A DNA stretch of 64,000 bases from Opitutaceae bacterium (lineage in GTDB: Bacteria; Verrucomicrobiota; Verrucomicrobiia; Opitutales; Opitutaceae). The notes beneath the pieces are model-generated. The model worked only from the letters and a program-made list of their open reading frames with translations. It was not told the origin of the DNA and did no database searches. The position numbers and the translations under genes are program-made. This document shows positions 44,135 through 52,954 of the stretch, in pieces. Within the stretch, counting starts at the first letter, position 1; every line of letters begins with the position of its first letter. Location: assembly GCA_028284385.1 (NCBI GenBank), contig JANQRT010000026.1, positions 1 through 64,000 on the forward strand, read 5' to 3'.

Positions 44135-46213
44135 ATGAGCAAGAGTACGATAGGTCGAAGAACAGCGCTGCAGCGTTTATTTGCGCTGTCGATGGGCGGT
44201 TCGATTGCCGCTTTCGAGTTGCTGGGAAAACAGGTGCGACCATCAGAATCCTCCCGCCATCCTCACATTTTCATTACTCGAGAAAGCGTGGAAGGACTAC
44301 GTTCAGTCGCCAATGTGAAGTCGTCGATTCAGGAGGGCATATCACGCGATATCTGGGAGCGAATTAAGACGGAATGCGACTCGGAGCGAGGAGTTCCGCC
44401 CCTTACAGCCAGGTCTCTTTTTGAAGGTCGCTACGAGGCCGCAGCGCGTCAGAACAACCCTGACTACACGGTTTGCAATGCGGCTGGCCAACGCATGCTT
44501 CGCAATGCGCTGGCTCTGTTGATAACGGAGGACGAGATCTACCGGGAAATCGCTTTGAGGCAGATGTGGGCTCTGCTCGACGACTCTGTTTGGCCCGATT
44601 GGATAGATCAGGCCCATCTGCGTTTCGACCATCCCGCCGATTTGCGCACTGGCATGCTCTCCCAGGATGTCGGAATCGCTTACGACTGGCTGTATCCCTA
44701 TTTGAACAGAGCCGAACGCGAACAGATTATCGATGGACTGGATCGTCGCGGTATCCAGCCTTTTCTTACAAGCATGGCTCAGGATCCTTGGTGGGCTCAT
44801 GACTTGAATAACTGGTATACGGTTATCATAGGGGGGTTGGGTATCGCCGGCATGGCGGTGGGAGACGCTCATCCGCGGTCGGAGGACTTAGTGGATCTAT
44901 CTTTGTCCAAGATGAAAGCGTACTTGTCGATCTACGGTCGACGCGGCGAGTTCAACGAATCGGTAGCTTACTCGAACGCCACTCGGATTCCGGTCGCGTA
45001 TTTTCAAGCCTATTATTACCATCGCTCTGGCGGTGAAAACTTTCTGGCCAAGCGCCCCTTCCCGCAGACTGGCGAATGGACCATTTACTCGACGCTTCCG
45101 CCTGGACGGTATGCGGCTTTTGGAGACGGCTGGGTGGGAGCGGCTCCAGAGGTCGAATTCATGACGGCAATTGCTTCCGCGTCGCGCCATCCTGTGCTGC
45201 AAGCATTTTGCATGCGTCATCTTAAAGCGAGCTCCAATCCTTTTCTTCTGCTCTGGTATGATCCTGGCATCCCTCGGTCGGGTCCGGAAGGCCGCTTGCC
45301 TCTTGGAAAAGCTTATCGGGACAACGGAGCTCAGATTTTCAGCCGTTCCGATTGGGATGCGGAAAAGGCGGCTATGATTGTCTACGGCAAAGCGAAACGT
45401 GATCACAACCACGCTCACAACGATGTAGGGCAGGTCTGTATCGACACGATGGGTCAGCGAATGATCGTAGATCTTGGTTCGCCCTCTGCTTATCCTCCTG
45501 ATTTTTTCGATGAAAATAGGTGGCGTTACTACAACGCATCGACGCTTGGTCACAATGTACCCATGTTTGGAGGACGCGAACAGCGCAGTCCAAGCCATAA
45601 ACGAGGAGTGAAAAGCGAGATCGATTTCTCGGCGCTCAGTGGGCGTTTTCTTCAGACAAAGTTCGACGATCCAATCGGCGGTTATTGGCAGCTGGATCTG
45701 AGCGCGGCTTACGACGGCGTGAAATCGGTCAAGCGAACCGTGGTCCATTTGCTGCCTGGCATTGCTGTCGTTCTGGATGAGGGCGAGCTTGAGAAAGTGG
45801 AGGAAATCTCGCTTCGCTGGCATACGATTGAAGCGGCGAATCCAACCGCTTCGGGGTCTTTTCGAGTGGAAAGCGCAGGCGCTTCGCTCGCTTGTCAGGT
45901 AGTGGTTTACGATGGGAAATTGCGATCGCATAAACCCAGGCGTCATCGCTACGAGCCTCCTTTCGATAAGGATAGATCGGGAGACATGCTAGAGCAGCGG
46001 AGAGAACCTTATGTAGACACGCGTATAGATGGCTATCGCTACCGGGCTCTTAGCTTATTCGCTTCCGGTCCGTCAGCTAATGCCAGTTGGAAAGAGAGTG
46101 ATGGAGCTTGGGTTATTGATTGCGAGGAGGGCCGGATAAATGTCCGATTGGACGAGCGGACCCTATCGGTTGACAATGAGTCTCTTCTCAGGACTTTGCG
46201 TGTGCAGGTGTAG
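44135..46213 (+). CDS. Heparinase II/III-like protein, Tat-exported
   Basis: 692 aa from ATG 44135, which has AAGGA 5 bp upstream; a TTG at 44105 is weaker. The twin-arginine signal (GRRTALQRLFALSMGGSIAA) suggests export after folding. An alpha-toroid domain (~40-330) with 'NNWYTVIIGGLGIAG' is followed by a beta-sandwich heparinase II/III domain: 'KRDHNHAHNDVGQVCIDTMGQRMIVDLGS' carries the conserved His/Asn/Asp, and 'YYNASTLGHNVPMFGG' is the second active-site block. Such enzymes eliminate across uronic acid linkages (heparin, alginate). It is alone on the plus strand, convergent with the uronate-dehydrogenase-like gene. Confidence 0.85.
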   Translation: MSKSTIGRRTALQRLFALSMGGSIAAFELLGKQVRPSESSRHPHIFITRESVEGLRSVANVKSSIQEGISRDIWERIKTECDSERGVPPLTARSLFEGRYEAAARQNNPDYTVCNAAGQRMLRNALALLITEDEIYREIALRQMWALLDDSVWPDWIDQAHLRFDHPADLRTGMLSQDVGIAYDWLYPYLNRAEREQIIDGLDRRGIQPFLTSMAQDPWWAHDLNNWYTVIIGGLGIAGMAVGDAHPRSEDLVDLSLSKMKAYLSIYGRRGEFNESVAYSNATRIPVAYFQAYYYHRSGGENFLAKRPFPQTGEWTIYSTLPPGRYAAFGDGWVGAAPEVEFMTAIASASRHPVLQAFCMRHLKASSNPFLLLWYDPGIPRSGPEGRLPLGKAYRDNGAQIFSRSDWDAEKAAMIVYGKAKRDHNHAHNDVGQVCIDTMGQRMIVDLGSPSAYPPDFFDENRWRYYNASTLGHNVPMFGGREQRSPSHKRGVKSEIDFSALSGRFLQTKFDDPIGGYWQLDLSAAYDGVKSVKRTVVHLLPGIAVVLDEGELEKVEEISLRWHTIEAANPTASGSFRVESAGASLACQVVVYDGKLRSHKPRRHRYEPPFDKDRSGDMLEQRREPYVDTRIDGYRYRALSLFASGPSANASWKESDGAWVIDCEEGRINVRLDERTLSVDNESLLRTLRVQV

Positions 46214-46282
46214 ACGGGAGTCTTATTCGAATAGCGGGTAATACCGATTCCCAAATGGTTTTAAAACTGGAGCTCAACTCGA

Positions 46283-46366
46283 AACGTCGCAGACGTTCCG
46301 CTACGTAGCGGCATGACTGCCCTTCGATTGGCTCAGGGCGGTGAGCATGGCCGAACCGCGTCATGC
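46283..46366. repeat. Compound palindromic element between convergent genes
   Basis: AACGTC/GACGTT (46283-46297, loop GCA), then the perfect palindrome CCGCTACGTAGCGG (46298-46311), then GCATGAC (46311-46317) pairing with GTCATGC (46360-46366). It contains the CCGCTAC...GTAGCGG arms seen in other repeats of the window. It lies between the heparinase-like and dehydrogenase-like 3' ends and probably terminates both. Confidence 0.65.
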
Positions 46367-46390
46367 CGAAAAGCTATAACACTCGCTATA

Positions 46391-47143
46391 TCATCGATCC
46401 GATGTGTCTTGAGGGTGGTAGCCAAGCTTGGCTTTGGTTTCTTCCAGATCGAAAATGCCGTATTGTTGATTGTCGCTAGTGGCATAGGCGACAAGGTAAT
46501 CCGTATCGACTTCGATAGCTCGCTTAAAAAACTGGATACAGTCTCGTTTACTGAGGTAGAGGGCTCTTAAGTGAAGCTCCTGTTCAGTTCCGTCCAATCG
46601 CCCCGGGTCGTCTTCTCTAGGCGTCCATCCAATTTTCAAGGCGACGAACTGAATGCCGGCGACCTTTGAATAATAGCGCCCCAAGTTTTCGCCGAAGAGT
46701 TTGGATACGCCGTAGAGGGAATCGGGAAAGGGGGGATCGTCGATCTTATATCGGCCTGCAATGCTTGGATCGGTGACGCCTGGCCTACCATCTTTCATAT
46801 AGTAGCCATGCTGAGTATGGTTGGTACTTGCGAAGACGATTTTCCTGACGCCTGCTCTGACAGCTTCGGCAAACACGTTTTGCGTAGCGACAATATTGTT
46901 AGGCAAGATCTCTTCCCATGGGTCCGTGGCGCTGATTTGAGCCGCCAGGTGGACAAGGCAGTCCAGCCCGTCGAAAACCCCTTTAACTTGTTTTGCATCG
47001 GATAGATCTGCTTGGGTCGATTCGTAATCTACCGTATTCAGAGTATAAAGACGAAGGTCGTAAGCATCGGCGAAAGCGATTCGCAAAGCCGAGCCGATGT
47101 TGCCATCCGATCCGGTGATTCCAACTTTCTTTCTAGCGGTCAT
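46391..47143 (-). CDS. Uronate-dehydrogenase-like SDR/NAD-epimerase-fold enzyme
   Basis: 250 aa from ATG 47143; the frame continues to 47173 without similarity. The NAD loop is GITGSDGNIGSAL, and the catalytic YGVSK follows 'FASTNHTQHGYYM'. The latter block, the length and 'LYGVSKLFGENLGRYY' are like uronate dehydrogenase, which oxidises glucuronate or galacturonate to an aldarolactone with NAD. A plain NDP-sugar epimerase would be longer. It is the last gene of a minus-strand operon with a heparinase-like lyase, which fits uronic acid catabolism. Confidence 0.75.
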   Translation of the reverse strand: MTARKKVGITGSDGNIGSALRIAFADAYDLRLYTLNTVDYESTQADLSDAKQVKGVFDGLDCLVHLAAQISATDPWEEILPNNIVATQNVFAEAVRAGVRKIVFASTNHTQHGYYMKDGRPGVTDPSIAGRYKIDDPPFPDSLYGVSKLFGENLGRYYSKVAGIQFVALKIGWTPREDDPGRLDGTEQELHLRALYLSKRDCIQFFKRAIEVDTDYLVAYATSDNQQYGIFDLEETKAKLGYHPQDTSDR

Positions 47144-47210
47144 GAGTGCGAGGGGTGGCAAAGGATGGAACAAGAATCGACCACCTATGACTGTAAGCCA
47201 ATCACTTAAT

Positions 47211-49118
47211 TTAAATGGAATCGGCTACCTCGGCTAAAGCAACCTCATCCGTGCTCATTAGAATGGTGACTTTCTGATCTCCGCTATTTTCCGTTTTCGT
47301 CCAGAGATCGATGGCGTTGACCCCGGGATTAGGCATATCCCAATAATGGCGAGGAGTCTCCAGCGACTCGGCTCGGAGCGTGAACTCCTTGGGAGCGACA
47401 ACATGGAAGGAGAGCGCCTTTCCGTCTTGGTGAAGTGTGGCGCGCTTTCCTTCGATGTCGATTTTAGCTTGAGTCAACATCCGCCAGCGGAGGGTGCCGC
47501 TTTTGCGGCCCTGCCGATCAGTGCGATTGCGGGCGCCCTCGATTGTGTCCGTGATCTGGAGGACCTTGTAGTCGTGGGCTATGAACCTTCTTGTATAGCG
47601 TGTTGCCTGTCCTTGATAAACCTCGCTTAATTCTACTGCTCCTTTGACCTTTCCTGATGTATCCGAAAAATCGATAATCGAAGCGGAAGCCTCGACATCC
47701 TGAAGACGTTGATCGATCAGGAGTAGGTTGTGGCTGTGTGGACCGATTCGGAATACGCGCCAACGATCGGAATGTTGGCGACGATCCCAGATGCCTAAGC
47801 CTTTGGATTCCAGGCTGAGGTAGGCTTGCGGATCGAGGTCGATCGCCCAACGGATTCCCTCGTCCTCGAAAATGAAACTCCCGGCGTCCATATGAGCGTG
47901 ACTGATCGATCCCTTTCCGCCCTTGAATCCCAGAAAGAAGGCGTTCGGATCATTCCAGCGTTCTCGGATAAAGGCGACTGGATTGGGTCCATCGCCTTTC
48001 CAACTGTTTGGCAAATCCAGTTGAGGCTTGGTCTGGGTATCATCAAATTTTGGATACCATAAAGCAAGCATCGGAAGATTCCGATTACGGCTGTCGGCAG
48101 GATCCCACTGATTGTTCTCCAGAAATTGCTCTAGGCCGCGTTTCATTTCATAGAATCCGACCTGACTATTGTAGCGTGAGGCGTAATAAGCAGTGATGGG
48201 TTCAAAGCGAACAAGTTTTCCGTTGTCGTAGAAGTTGTAGAAGCTCCCGGTGGGAGTGACGGCGTGACTGCGGAAGTTAATGGACTCTTGAAACGATTGA
48301 TGCTCTGCCAGTCCAAAGGAGCTGCCGCACGCATGCTCGAGGAGATTGATCAGCACAGCTGTAAAGTGGGCGCCGTAAGTCCAGTAAACGGGACCTTCTG
48401 GATAAATGCCGTCAGGATCGGTCTCATCCATGGCTCGGGGGGCGGCTTTGATCGCTCGAGCGACTACGCGTTCGGCAAGCTCGGGATTGCGTTCCACTAA
48501 AAGCAAAGCTCCAGCCACGAGCCCGGCGTGGCATACGGGATTCCAGTTATTATTGTAGTAGAGCCACCAGTTGTCCGGGTGTGTCTCGTCGAGCGAGGGA
48601 CGGATTCCCTTCTCTTCAATAACATCGAGAAAGCGGTTTCTCTGATCGACCGAAAGATCGTCCCAGAACCAATCGACTCCTATTGCGATGGCGAGAGTCA
48701 TCTCTCCTACATCGAGGTAGTGTTGCGGGTTCCAATCAGGGAAGGCGGCTACGATTTCCATTTCCTCTATGGCTCGATCTCTCAACGTTTCGTCACCATA
48801 AACGCGATACAGCAAAGCCCAGGTGGAAATTCGTTTCAGGAATTTTCGCGACTGCTGCAGGAGTCGCTTGCCATCGAGCCTATGGGCGATGGGAGGCTGA
48901 TCTTTTAAGTTCTGACCGGTTTGCCGCAAAAAGCTCAGATACCGTTTGCCCAAGTCATCCCATTGAGCATCTCGAATGTGGTCAAAATCCGCCGCTGAGG
49001 CGAGGATTCGCGGATGATCGGGTCGGACGGTTTCGAGCGTGAACGTGGAGGAATCAGCTCGGGTTTGGAATACTGCGATTAGGCTTAAGAGCAGAGGAAA
49101 AATGATTCTCAGGATCAT
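47211..49118 (-). CDS. Heparinase II/III-like protein, exported
   Basis: 635 aa from ATG 49118; its A overlaps the TAA stop of the upstream gene (TAATG). A signal peptide (MILRIIFPLLLSLIAVFQTR) opens the protein. The alpha-toroid region includes 'NNNWNPVCHAGLVAGALL' and 'DPDGIYPEGPVYWTYGAHFT'; the beta-sandwich carries 'GSISHAHMDAGSFIFEDEGIRWAIDLDPQAY' with the conserved His and Asp, and 'HSHNLLLIDQ'. It has the look of oligo-alginate or heparin/heparosan lyases. It differs clearly from the other heparinase-like protein at 44135, so the two may split polymer and oligomer work. Confidence 0.85.
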   Translation of the reverse strand: MILRIIFPLLLSLIAVFQTRADSSTFTLETVRPDHPRILASAADFDHIRDAQWDDLGKRYLSFLRQTGQNLKDQPPIAHRLDGKRLLQQSRKFLKRISTWALLYRVYGDETLRDRAIEEMEIVAAFPDWNPQHYLDVGEMTLAIAIGVDWFWDDLSVDQRNRFLDVIEEKGIRPSLDETHPDNWWLYYNNNWNPVCHAGLVAGALLLVERNPELAERVVARAIKAAPRAMDETDPDGIYPEGPVYWTYGAHFTAVLINLLEHACGSSFGLAEHQSFQESINFRSHAVTPTGSFYNFYDNGKLVRFEPITAYYASRYNSQVGFYEMKRGLEQFLENNQWDPADSRNRNLPMLALWYPKFDDTQTKPQLDLPNSWKGDGPNPVAFIRERWNDPNAFFLGFKGGKGSISHAHMDAGSFIFEDEGIRWAIDLDPQAYLSLESKGLGIWDRRQHSDRWRVFRIGPHSHNLLLIDQRLQDVEASASIIDFSDTSGKVKGAVELSEVYQGQATRYTRRFIAHDYKVLQITDTIEGARNRTDRQGRKSGTLRWRMLTQAKIDIEGKRATLHQDGKALSFHVVAPKEFTLRAESLETPRHYWDMPNPGVNAIDLWTKTENSGDQKVTILMSTDEVALAEVADSI

Positions 49119-51088
49119 TAGGGTAGTATCCGCGGATTGGATTCGCCTTGCTTTATAACATAGCGCCCCGCTTTCAGTTCTTCGAAAACCGTAGGCGTTG
49201 GATTCACGCCTGGCCAATGAATCTCTAAGCGCGTCGCTTGTGAAGCGTCTCCCAGTCCGAAGTGGATGCAAAACGCGTGTTGCTTGCCGGCATGGCCAGA
49301 GGGGCCGAGCAGCTGACGCTGTTGAACCACATCGGGCGTCTCTGGATCTTCATCAAGATCCACGGTCGCTTTCACAATGGTCCCCAAGGCGTCTCGCGAT
49401 ACTCCTTCGACTGTATCCCCTTCGAGATAGAGGACTAGTGACGACCGTTTTTCGGAGGATGGGTTTAGGAAGAGGCGGGCTCGTCGTTCGGGTCGAGACT
49501 CCTCGGGGCTTTCTGGTGAAAGAGCCCCACTGGTAATAGCGGCTTGGCGTCGCATCGCTGTTGGCAGCCGATTGAAGCTTTGTCCAACCAGAATATCCAG
49601 ATCTCCATCCTGATCAACATCGGCCAGCGAGGGCATGCCTGCTCCGATGTGATCGATGCCAAGCTCTTGAGTTACGTCTTTGAATCTGTTGTCTGTAGTT
49701 TGAAAGAAGATACGCAAGCGTTCCTCATAGGGTGGGGGATCGGGGTAGTCCGACGAACATAGGACCAGATCGAGCAGGCCATCATGGTTCAGGTCTGCCA
49801 GTTCGGCGTAGATGTCTCCTTGGTTTTGGTTCGTATGCAGGGCGGTTAGCGATTCCCCGGCTTTGGGCGGAGCTGGAAGGCGGTCGATGGAGAGGTATTC
49901 GAAGGTTTCGAATCGAAGCTGTCCAGTTTCTTGCAACTGGTTAACCAGAAAGCGCGAACGGTCGGAGGATTCACCTGCCCAAGCGTGGATGATGGTGCTT
50001 AGAAAAAGATCGAAATCCCCGTCGTTGTCGATGTCGCCAACAGCCGCATCGAATGTATTTCCATTAGCTCGGAAAGGTGGTTCGTCAGGTCGGCTGACGC
50101 GAGGATTGCGACCGACAAGGTCTTCTGGCCAGGTCGGGTGTCGGCCATGGCGAATGGCATCTCCGTCGACGCCTGCGGCGTCCGCTATGTTGGTTCCGCG
50201 AAGCATCCGCTTCAAATCGCTACCTCGGCCAGTTGGATCCTTCAGTGAAAAAGGCTCCGAAGGTTTACGACTATCGCTTGGCTTTCGAATAGGTTCTCGC
50301 GTATTTAATTTATAGAGACGATTCCAGCGGCGACCGTAATTTAGCTCCAAAAGCATGGGCAGGCCCTCGTCAAGTCGAGGCAAAGCCACTCCGTAGGTGG
50401 GTCGCCCTCCTAGATCTGTCTGGAAATCGGTGGGAACCGTTTCGTTTGGGATGGACCAGCGTGTGAAGGCGATTTGGTTGTCCGTATCCGAATATTGGAG
50501 AAGAAGGTCATTGGAAAAGCCTTCGTAGCCAGTGAAATAGCGTTCGTACCAATTCCCGATAAAAATATCGAGCTGACCATCTTCGTTAACATCATTAATC
50601 GCTATGGCCGCGGTTGTGGCTAGGGACGCTTCCTTAAGAATAACTGACTGGTCGAAAGCGCCATCTCCTCGACCTCTTGCCCATGAGGTTCTTTGGGGAC
50701 CTTCGCTTGGCCTTTCATAGTCGTCTTGGTAGATGTCGAGGTAGCGAGTGATTATAGCATCTTGAACTCCATCGTTATCCAGATCGGCGAACACGAGGAG
50801 ATCGTATCTCTGAAGTGGAGGTAGTTCCGTATCCGTTTTTTGGGTGAATTTGAGTGAAATTTCGTTCGAGGATAGATAAACGATTGGCGGAGTCGATTCT
50901 TTCCTGTCGGGCATGAGGACTACGTCGGCTGCGAGATCGTTATTCAAGTCGGCGAATTTGACTCGTGAAACTTGATGGCCAGCCAGCCCGAGCGTCGCGG
51001 TTGCATCTTCCCAAGGCTTTGAATGCGAAATGCCAACGAATAGAGTGAAAACAATTAGAATTTGAATACTATTTCTCTTTCTCTTCAT
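49118..51088 (-). CDS. FG-GAP repeat / ASPIC-UnbV exported protein
   Basis: 656 aa from ATG 51088, which begins a signal peptide (RNSIQILIVFTLFVGISHS); the open frame to 51175 lies inside the upstream gene. At least six calcium-binding FG-GAP loops are visible: ADLNNDLAAD, ADLDNDGVQD, NDVNEDGQLD, GDIDNDGDFD, ADLNHDGLLD and ADVDQDGDLD. The C-terminus ends in an ASPIC/UnbV-like domain with HFGLGDASQATRLEIHWPG. These proteins are common exported beta-propellers in Verrucomicrobiota and Planctomycetota; adhesion or glycan binding is a guess. It overlaps the isomerase gene by 20 bp and the heparinase gene by 1 bp. Confidence 0.82.
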   Translation of the reverse strand: MKRKRNSIQILIVFTLFVGISHSKPWEDATATLGLAGHQVSRVKFADLNNDLAADVVLMPDRKESTPPIVYLSSNEISLKFTQKTDTELPPLQRYDLLVFADLDNDGVQDAIITRYLDIYQDDYERPSEGPQRTSWARGRGDGAFDQSVILKEASLATTAAIAINDVNEDGQLDIFIGNWYERYFTGYEGFSNDLLLQYSDTDNQIAFTRWSIPNETVPTDFQTDLGGRPTYGVALPRLDEGLPMLLELNYGRRWNRLYKLNTREPIRKPSDSRKPSEPFSLKDPTGRGSDLKRMLRGTNIADAAGVDGDAIRHGRHPTWPEDLVGRNPRVSRPDEPPFRANGNTFDAAVGDIDNDGDFDLFLSTIIHAWAGESSDRSRFLVNQLQETGQLRFETFEYLSIDRLPAPPKAGESLTALHTNQNQGDIYAELADLNHDGLLDLVLCSSDYPDPPPYEERLRIFFQTTDNRFKDVTQELGIDHIGAGMPSLADVDQDGDLDILVGQSFNRLPTAMRRQAAITSGALSPESPEESRPERRARLFLNPSSEKRSSLVLYLEGDTVEGVSRDALGTIVKATVDLDEDPETPDVVQQRQLLGPSGHAGKQHAFCIHFGLGDASQATRLEIHWPGVNPTPTVFEELKAGRYVIKQGESNPRILP

Positions 51089-51893
51089 CGAACTGATGCA
51101 CTGTTTCGAAAAGAATGCTAAGGCGACGCAAGTCTTCGCGGGTTGATGGAAGAAGTGGGAAAACATGTGTTTCAAGCGTCAGATGAGTCAACGTTTGATC
51201 GTTCACCAAGGCTCTAAGTTGGCCGAGCCAATTAACGCCCCCGTCACCAATAAGGCGATTTTCCCATTTGTTTGGAGAAGTGGGAATAGCATCCTTGATG
51301 TGAACGTTTTGCAGGAACGGCTTTACCGCGTCGTATCCAATTGGATACGACGCTTCTCCTGAAACAACCGCGTTGGCAGGATCCCAATTAATCCCTATAT
51401 TGGGAAGGTTGATGGAGCGTATGGCATCTGCCGTGTGAACGCCCGTATCACAGTAAGAGCCCGGTTCGTTTTCGACGGCGAGTTCCAAACCGAAGTCCGC
51501 TGCGATTTGACCTGCTTCGTTAATGCGTTTCAGGGCTTCTTCAAGCAGGCCTCCCTTCTCTCGCAGGAATCCAAAGACGATGATGCGTGGCGCTTTAAGT
51601 CGGACAGCCATTTCGCATGTCCGAGGAAGCGTTTCCTCCATTTCTTTATGGAGACTTTCCGTATCCGATAATTCGATTTTGAATACGCCAGGAGTCAGAG
51701 CGGTGATCTCTATTTCGCCTCTTTTAATCGCGTCGTGAAGCTTGGCTTCGCGTCCGTCGGCAAAATAAGGTACACGATTTTCATAGGAATCGATGCAGCG
51801 AATTTCGTATTTTCTGAAACCAAGACTAGCTCCTTCGAGTAAGGCTTCGTCCAGGTCCAAGGAGAGTTCGTCGCTTAAGATGGCAAGTTCCAC
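51069..51893 (-). CDS. Xylose-isomerase-like TIM barrel (sugar isomerase/epimerase)
   Basis: 274 aa, first gene of a minus-strand operon. The AP_endonuc_2 barrel shows metal ligands in 'LAVENEPGSYCDTG' (Glu), 'IGINWDPANAV' (Asp), 'NVHIKDAI' (His) and 'LTLETHVF' (Glu). Such enzymes isomerise or epimerise sugars, inosose or hydroxypyruvate; the substrate is open. It contains a 26-bp perfect palindrome at 51328-51353, inside the codons for SYPIGYDA. It overlaps the FG-GAP gene by 20 bp. Confidence 0.82.
   Translation of the reverse strand: MELAILSDELSLDLDEALLEGASLGFRKYEIRCIDSYENRVPYFADGREAKLHDAIKRGEIEITALTPGVFKIELSDTESLHKEMEETLPRTCEMAVRLKAPRIIVFGFLREKGGLLEEALKRINEAGQIAADFGLELAVENEPGSYCDTGVHTADAIRSINLPNIGINWDPANAVVSGEASYPIGYDAVKPFLQNVHIKDAIPTSPNKWENRLIGDGGVNWLGQLRALVNDQTLTHLTLETHVFPLLPSTREDLRRLSILFETVHQFDEEKEK
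51328..51353. repeat. 26-bp perfect palindrome inside the isomerase gene
   Basis: GCGTCGTATCCAA (51328-51340) is followed directly by its exact reverse complement (51341-51353), with no spacer. It lies in coding sequence. It could be an operator-like site or a chance result of codon order. Confidence 0.85.
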
Positions 51894-52010
51894 AAGATTG
51901 AGGCAGAAGTTTGATAATAGACCGCTTAGCGGGTGATTCTCCTTTCTATTTTCATTTCCGCTGCTTGGCAGATCTTGTCCCGCTTTTCGGTAAAATGATT
52001 TTATTGTAAG

Positions 52011-52859
52011 CTAACCGCCTCGTACCCGTTTGCGATAAGCCGATGGGGGCTCGCCTGCTATTTGACGAAATACGCGAGAGAAGTGATAGACGTCGCAAAA
52101 TCCTAGCTCGTCAGCTAATTGCTTGAACGGAGTGGCCTCCTGATAGATCGCCGCGCAAGCTCGCTCGATTTTTCGCTTGGTCTGAAATTTTCCAGGCGCT
52201 TCGCCGATGCGGTTGACGAAGAGTTTGCGGAAGTTTTCATAGCTCAATCCAACCCTTTGGGCTACCGTTTGTGGCGGGAGCCAGATTCCATTTATCGGTT
52301 CCGAAAGTTGCTGCAGGCTTTCTTCTAGCCATGTTTCATCGTTCGAGCTAGCGGCTTTGGCAGTGGAGGCTGCCATATCCGTCAGGAGATGAGTGAAGCG
52401 TCCTAGGATTCGTAATCCATCCGAGCTGTTGTATCGTTTATTACTTGCCAGTAGGTCTTCCAAGCGTCGGGCCCAATAGTCCCGAGGTTCCAAGTGCCAG
52501 ATTGGATCTGTGGAATCAAGAATTCCGGCTCTGCTCATTAACTCGAATTGAGGACCTTCGAAAACGACATAAATTTGAGTCCACGCGTTCTTTTCCGTAG
52601 GACCGTAAGCATGGGCAAGGTCGGGGAAAACAACAATGGCGTCTCCGGGAACGAGGGACTTGGAACTGCCGTTAGCATCAGAGTAGTAGCCATTTCCATC
52701 TACCATATAGATGAGAGCGAAGCTTCCCAAAATACGCATGGAATGGCGATTGATGCCAGGTATGTCTTTTAGGGTTCCGGCTAGTCTTATGGTTCCTATT
52801 TCAGACCGAAGAGGGATTGGCAGCCATGGATCGTCTCGAGTTTTTCTCGTAGCCTGCAT
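52011..52859 (-). CDS. AraC-family transcriptional regulator
   Basis: 282 aa. The N-terminal half is a cupin-like sensing domain ('LVPGDAIVVFPDLAHAYGPTE'). The C-terminal ~100 residues hold the double HTH: 'QTVAQRVGLSYENFRKLFVNRIGEAPGKF' and 'ATPFKQLADELGFCDVYHFSRVFRQIAGEPPSAYRKR'. It is divergent from the PhyH-like gene with 95 bp between the two starts, so it is the likely regulator of that plus-strand series. A sugar or sugar-acid effector is typical. Confidence 0.9.
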   Translation of the reverse strand: MQATRKTRDDPWLPIPLRSEIGTIRLAGTLKDIPGINRHSMRILGSFALIYMVDGNGYYSDANGSSKSLVPGDAIVVFPDLAHAYGPTEKNAWTQIYVVFEGPQFELMSRAGILDSTDPIWHLEPRDYWARRLEDLLASNKRYNSSDGLRILGRFTHLLTDMAASTAKAASSNDETWLEESLQQLSEPINGIWLPPQTVAQRVGLSYENFRKLFVNRIGEAPGKFQTKRKIERACAAIYQEATPFKQLADELGFCDVYHFSRVFRQIAGEPPSAYRKRVRGG

Positions 52860-52954
52860 ATTCCCAAAATCTACATTTATTTTCCCATTTCAACTATTTT
52901 AGAAAGTCTGTGATTAGGCTATCTTCGGGTTCGAATAAGAACCGATAATTTTCC

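Noticed and set aside
44897..45946. 349-residue antisense frame inside the heparinase-like gene
   Set aside because: Its sequence shows no domain, and the sense strand encodes a recognisable lyase; it is a shadow frame.
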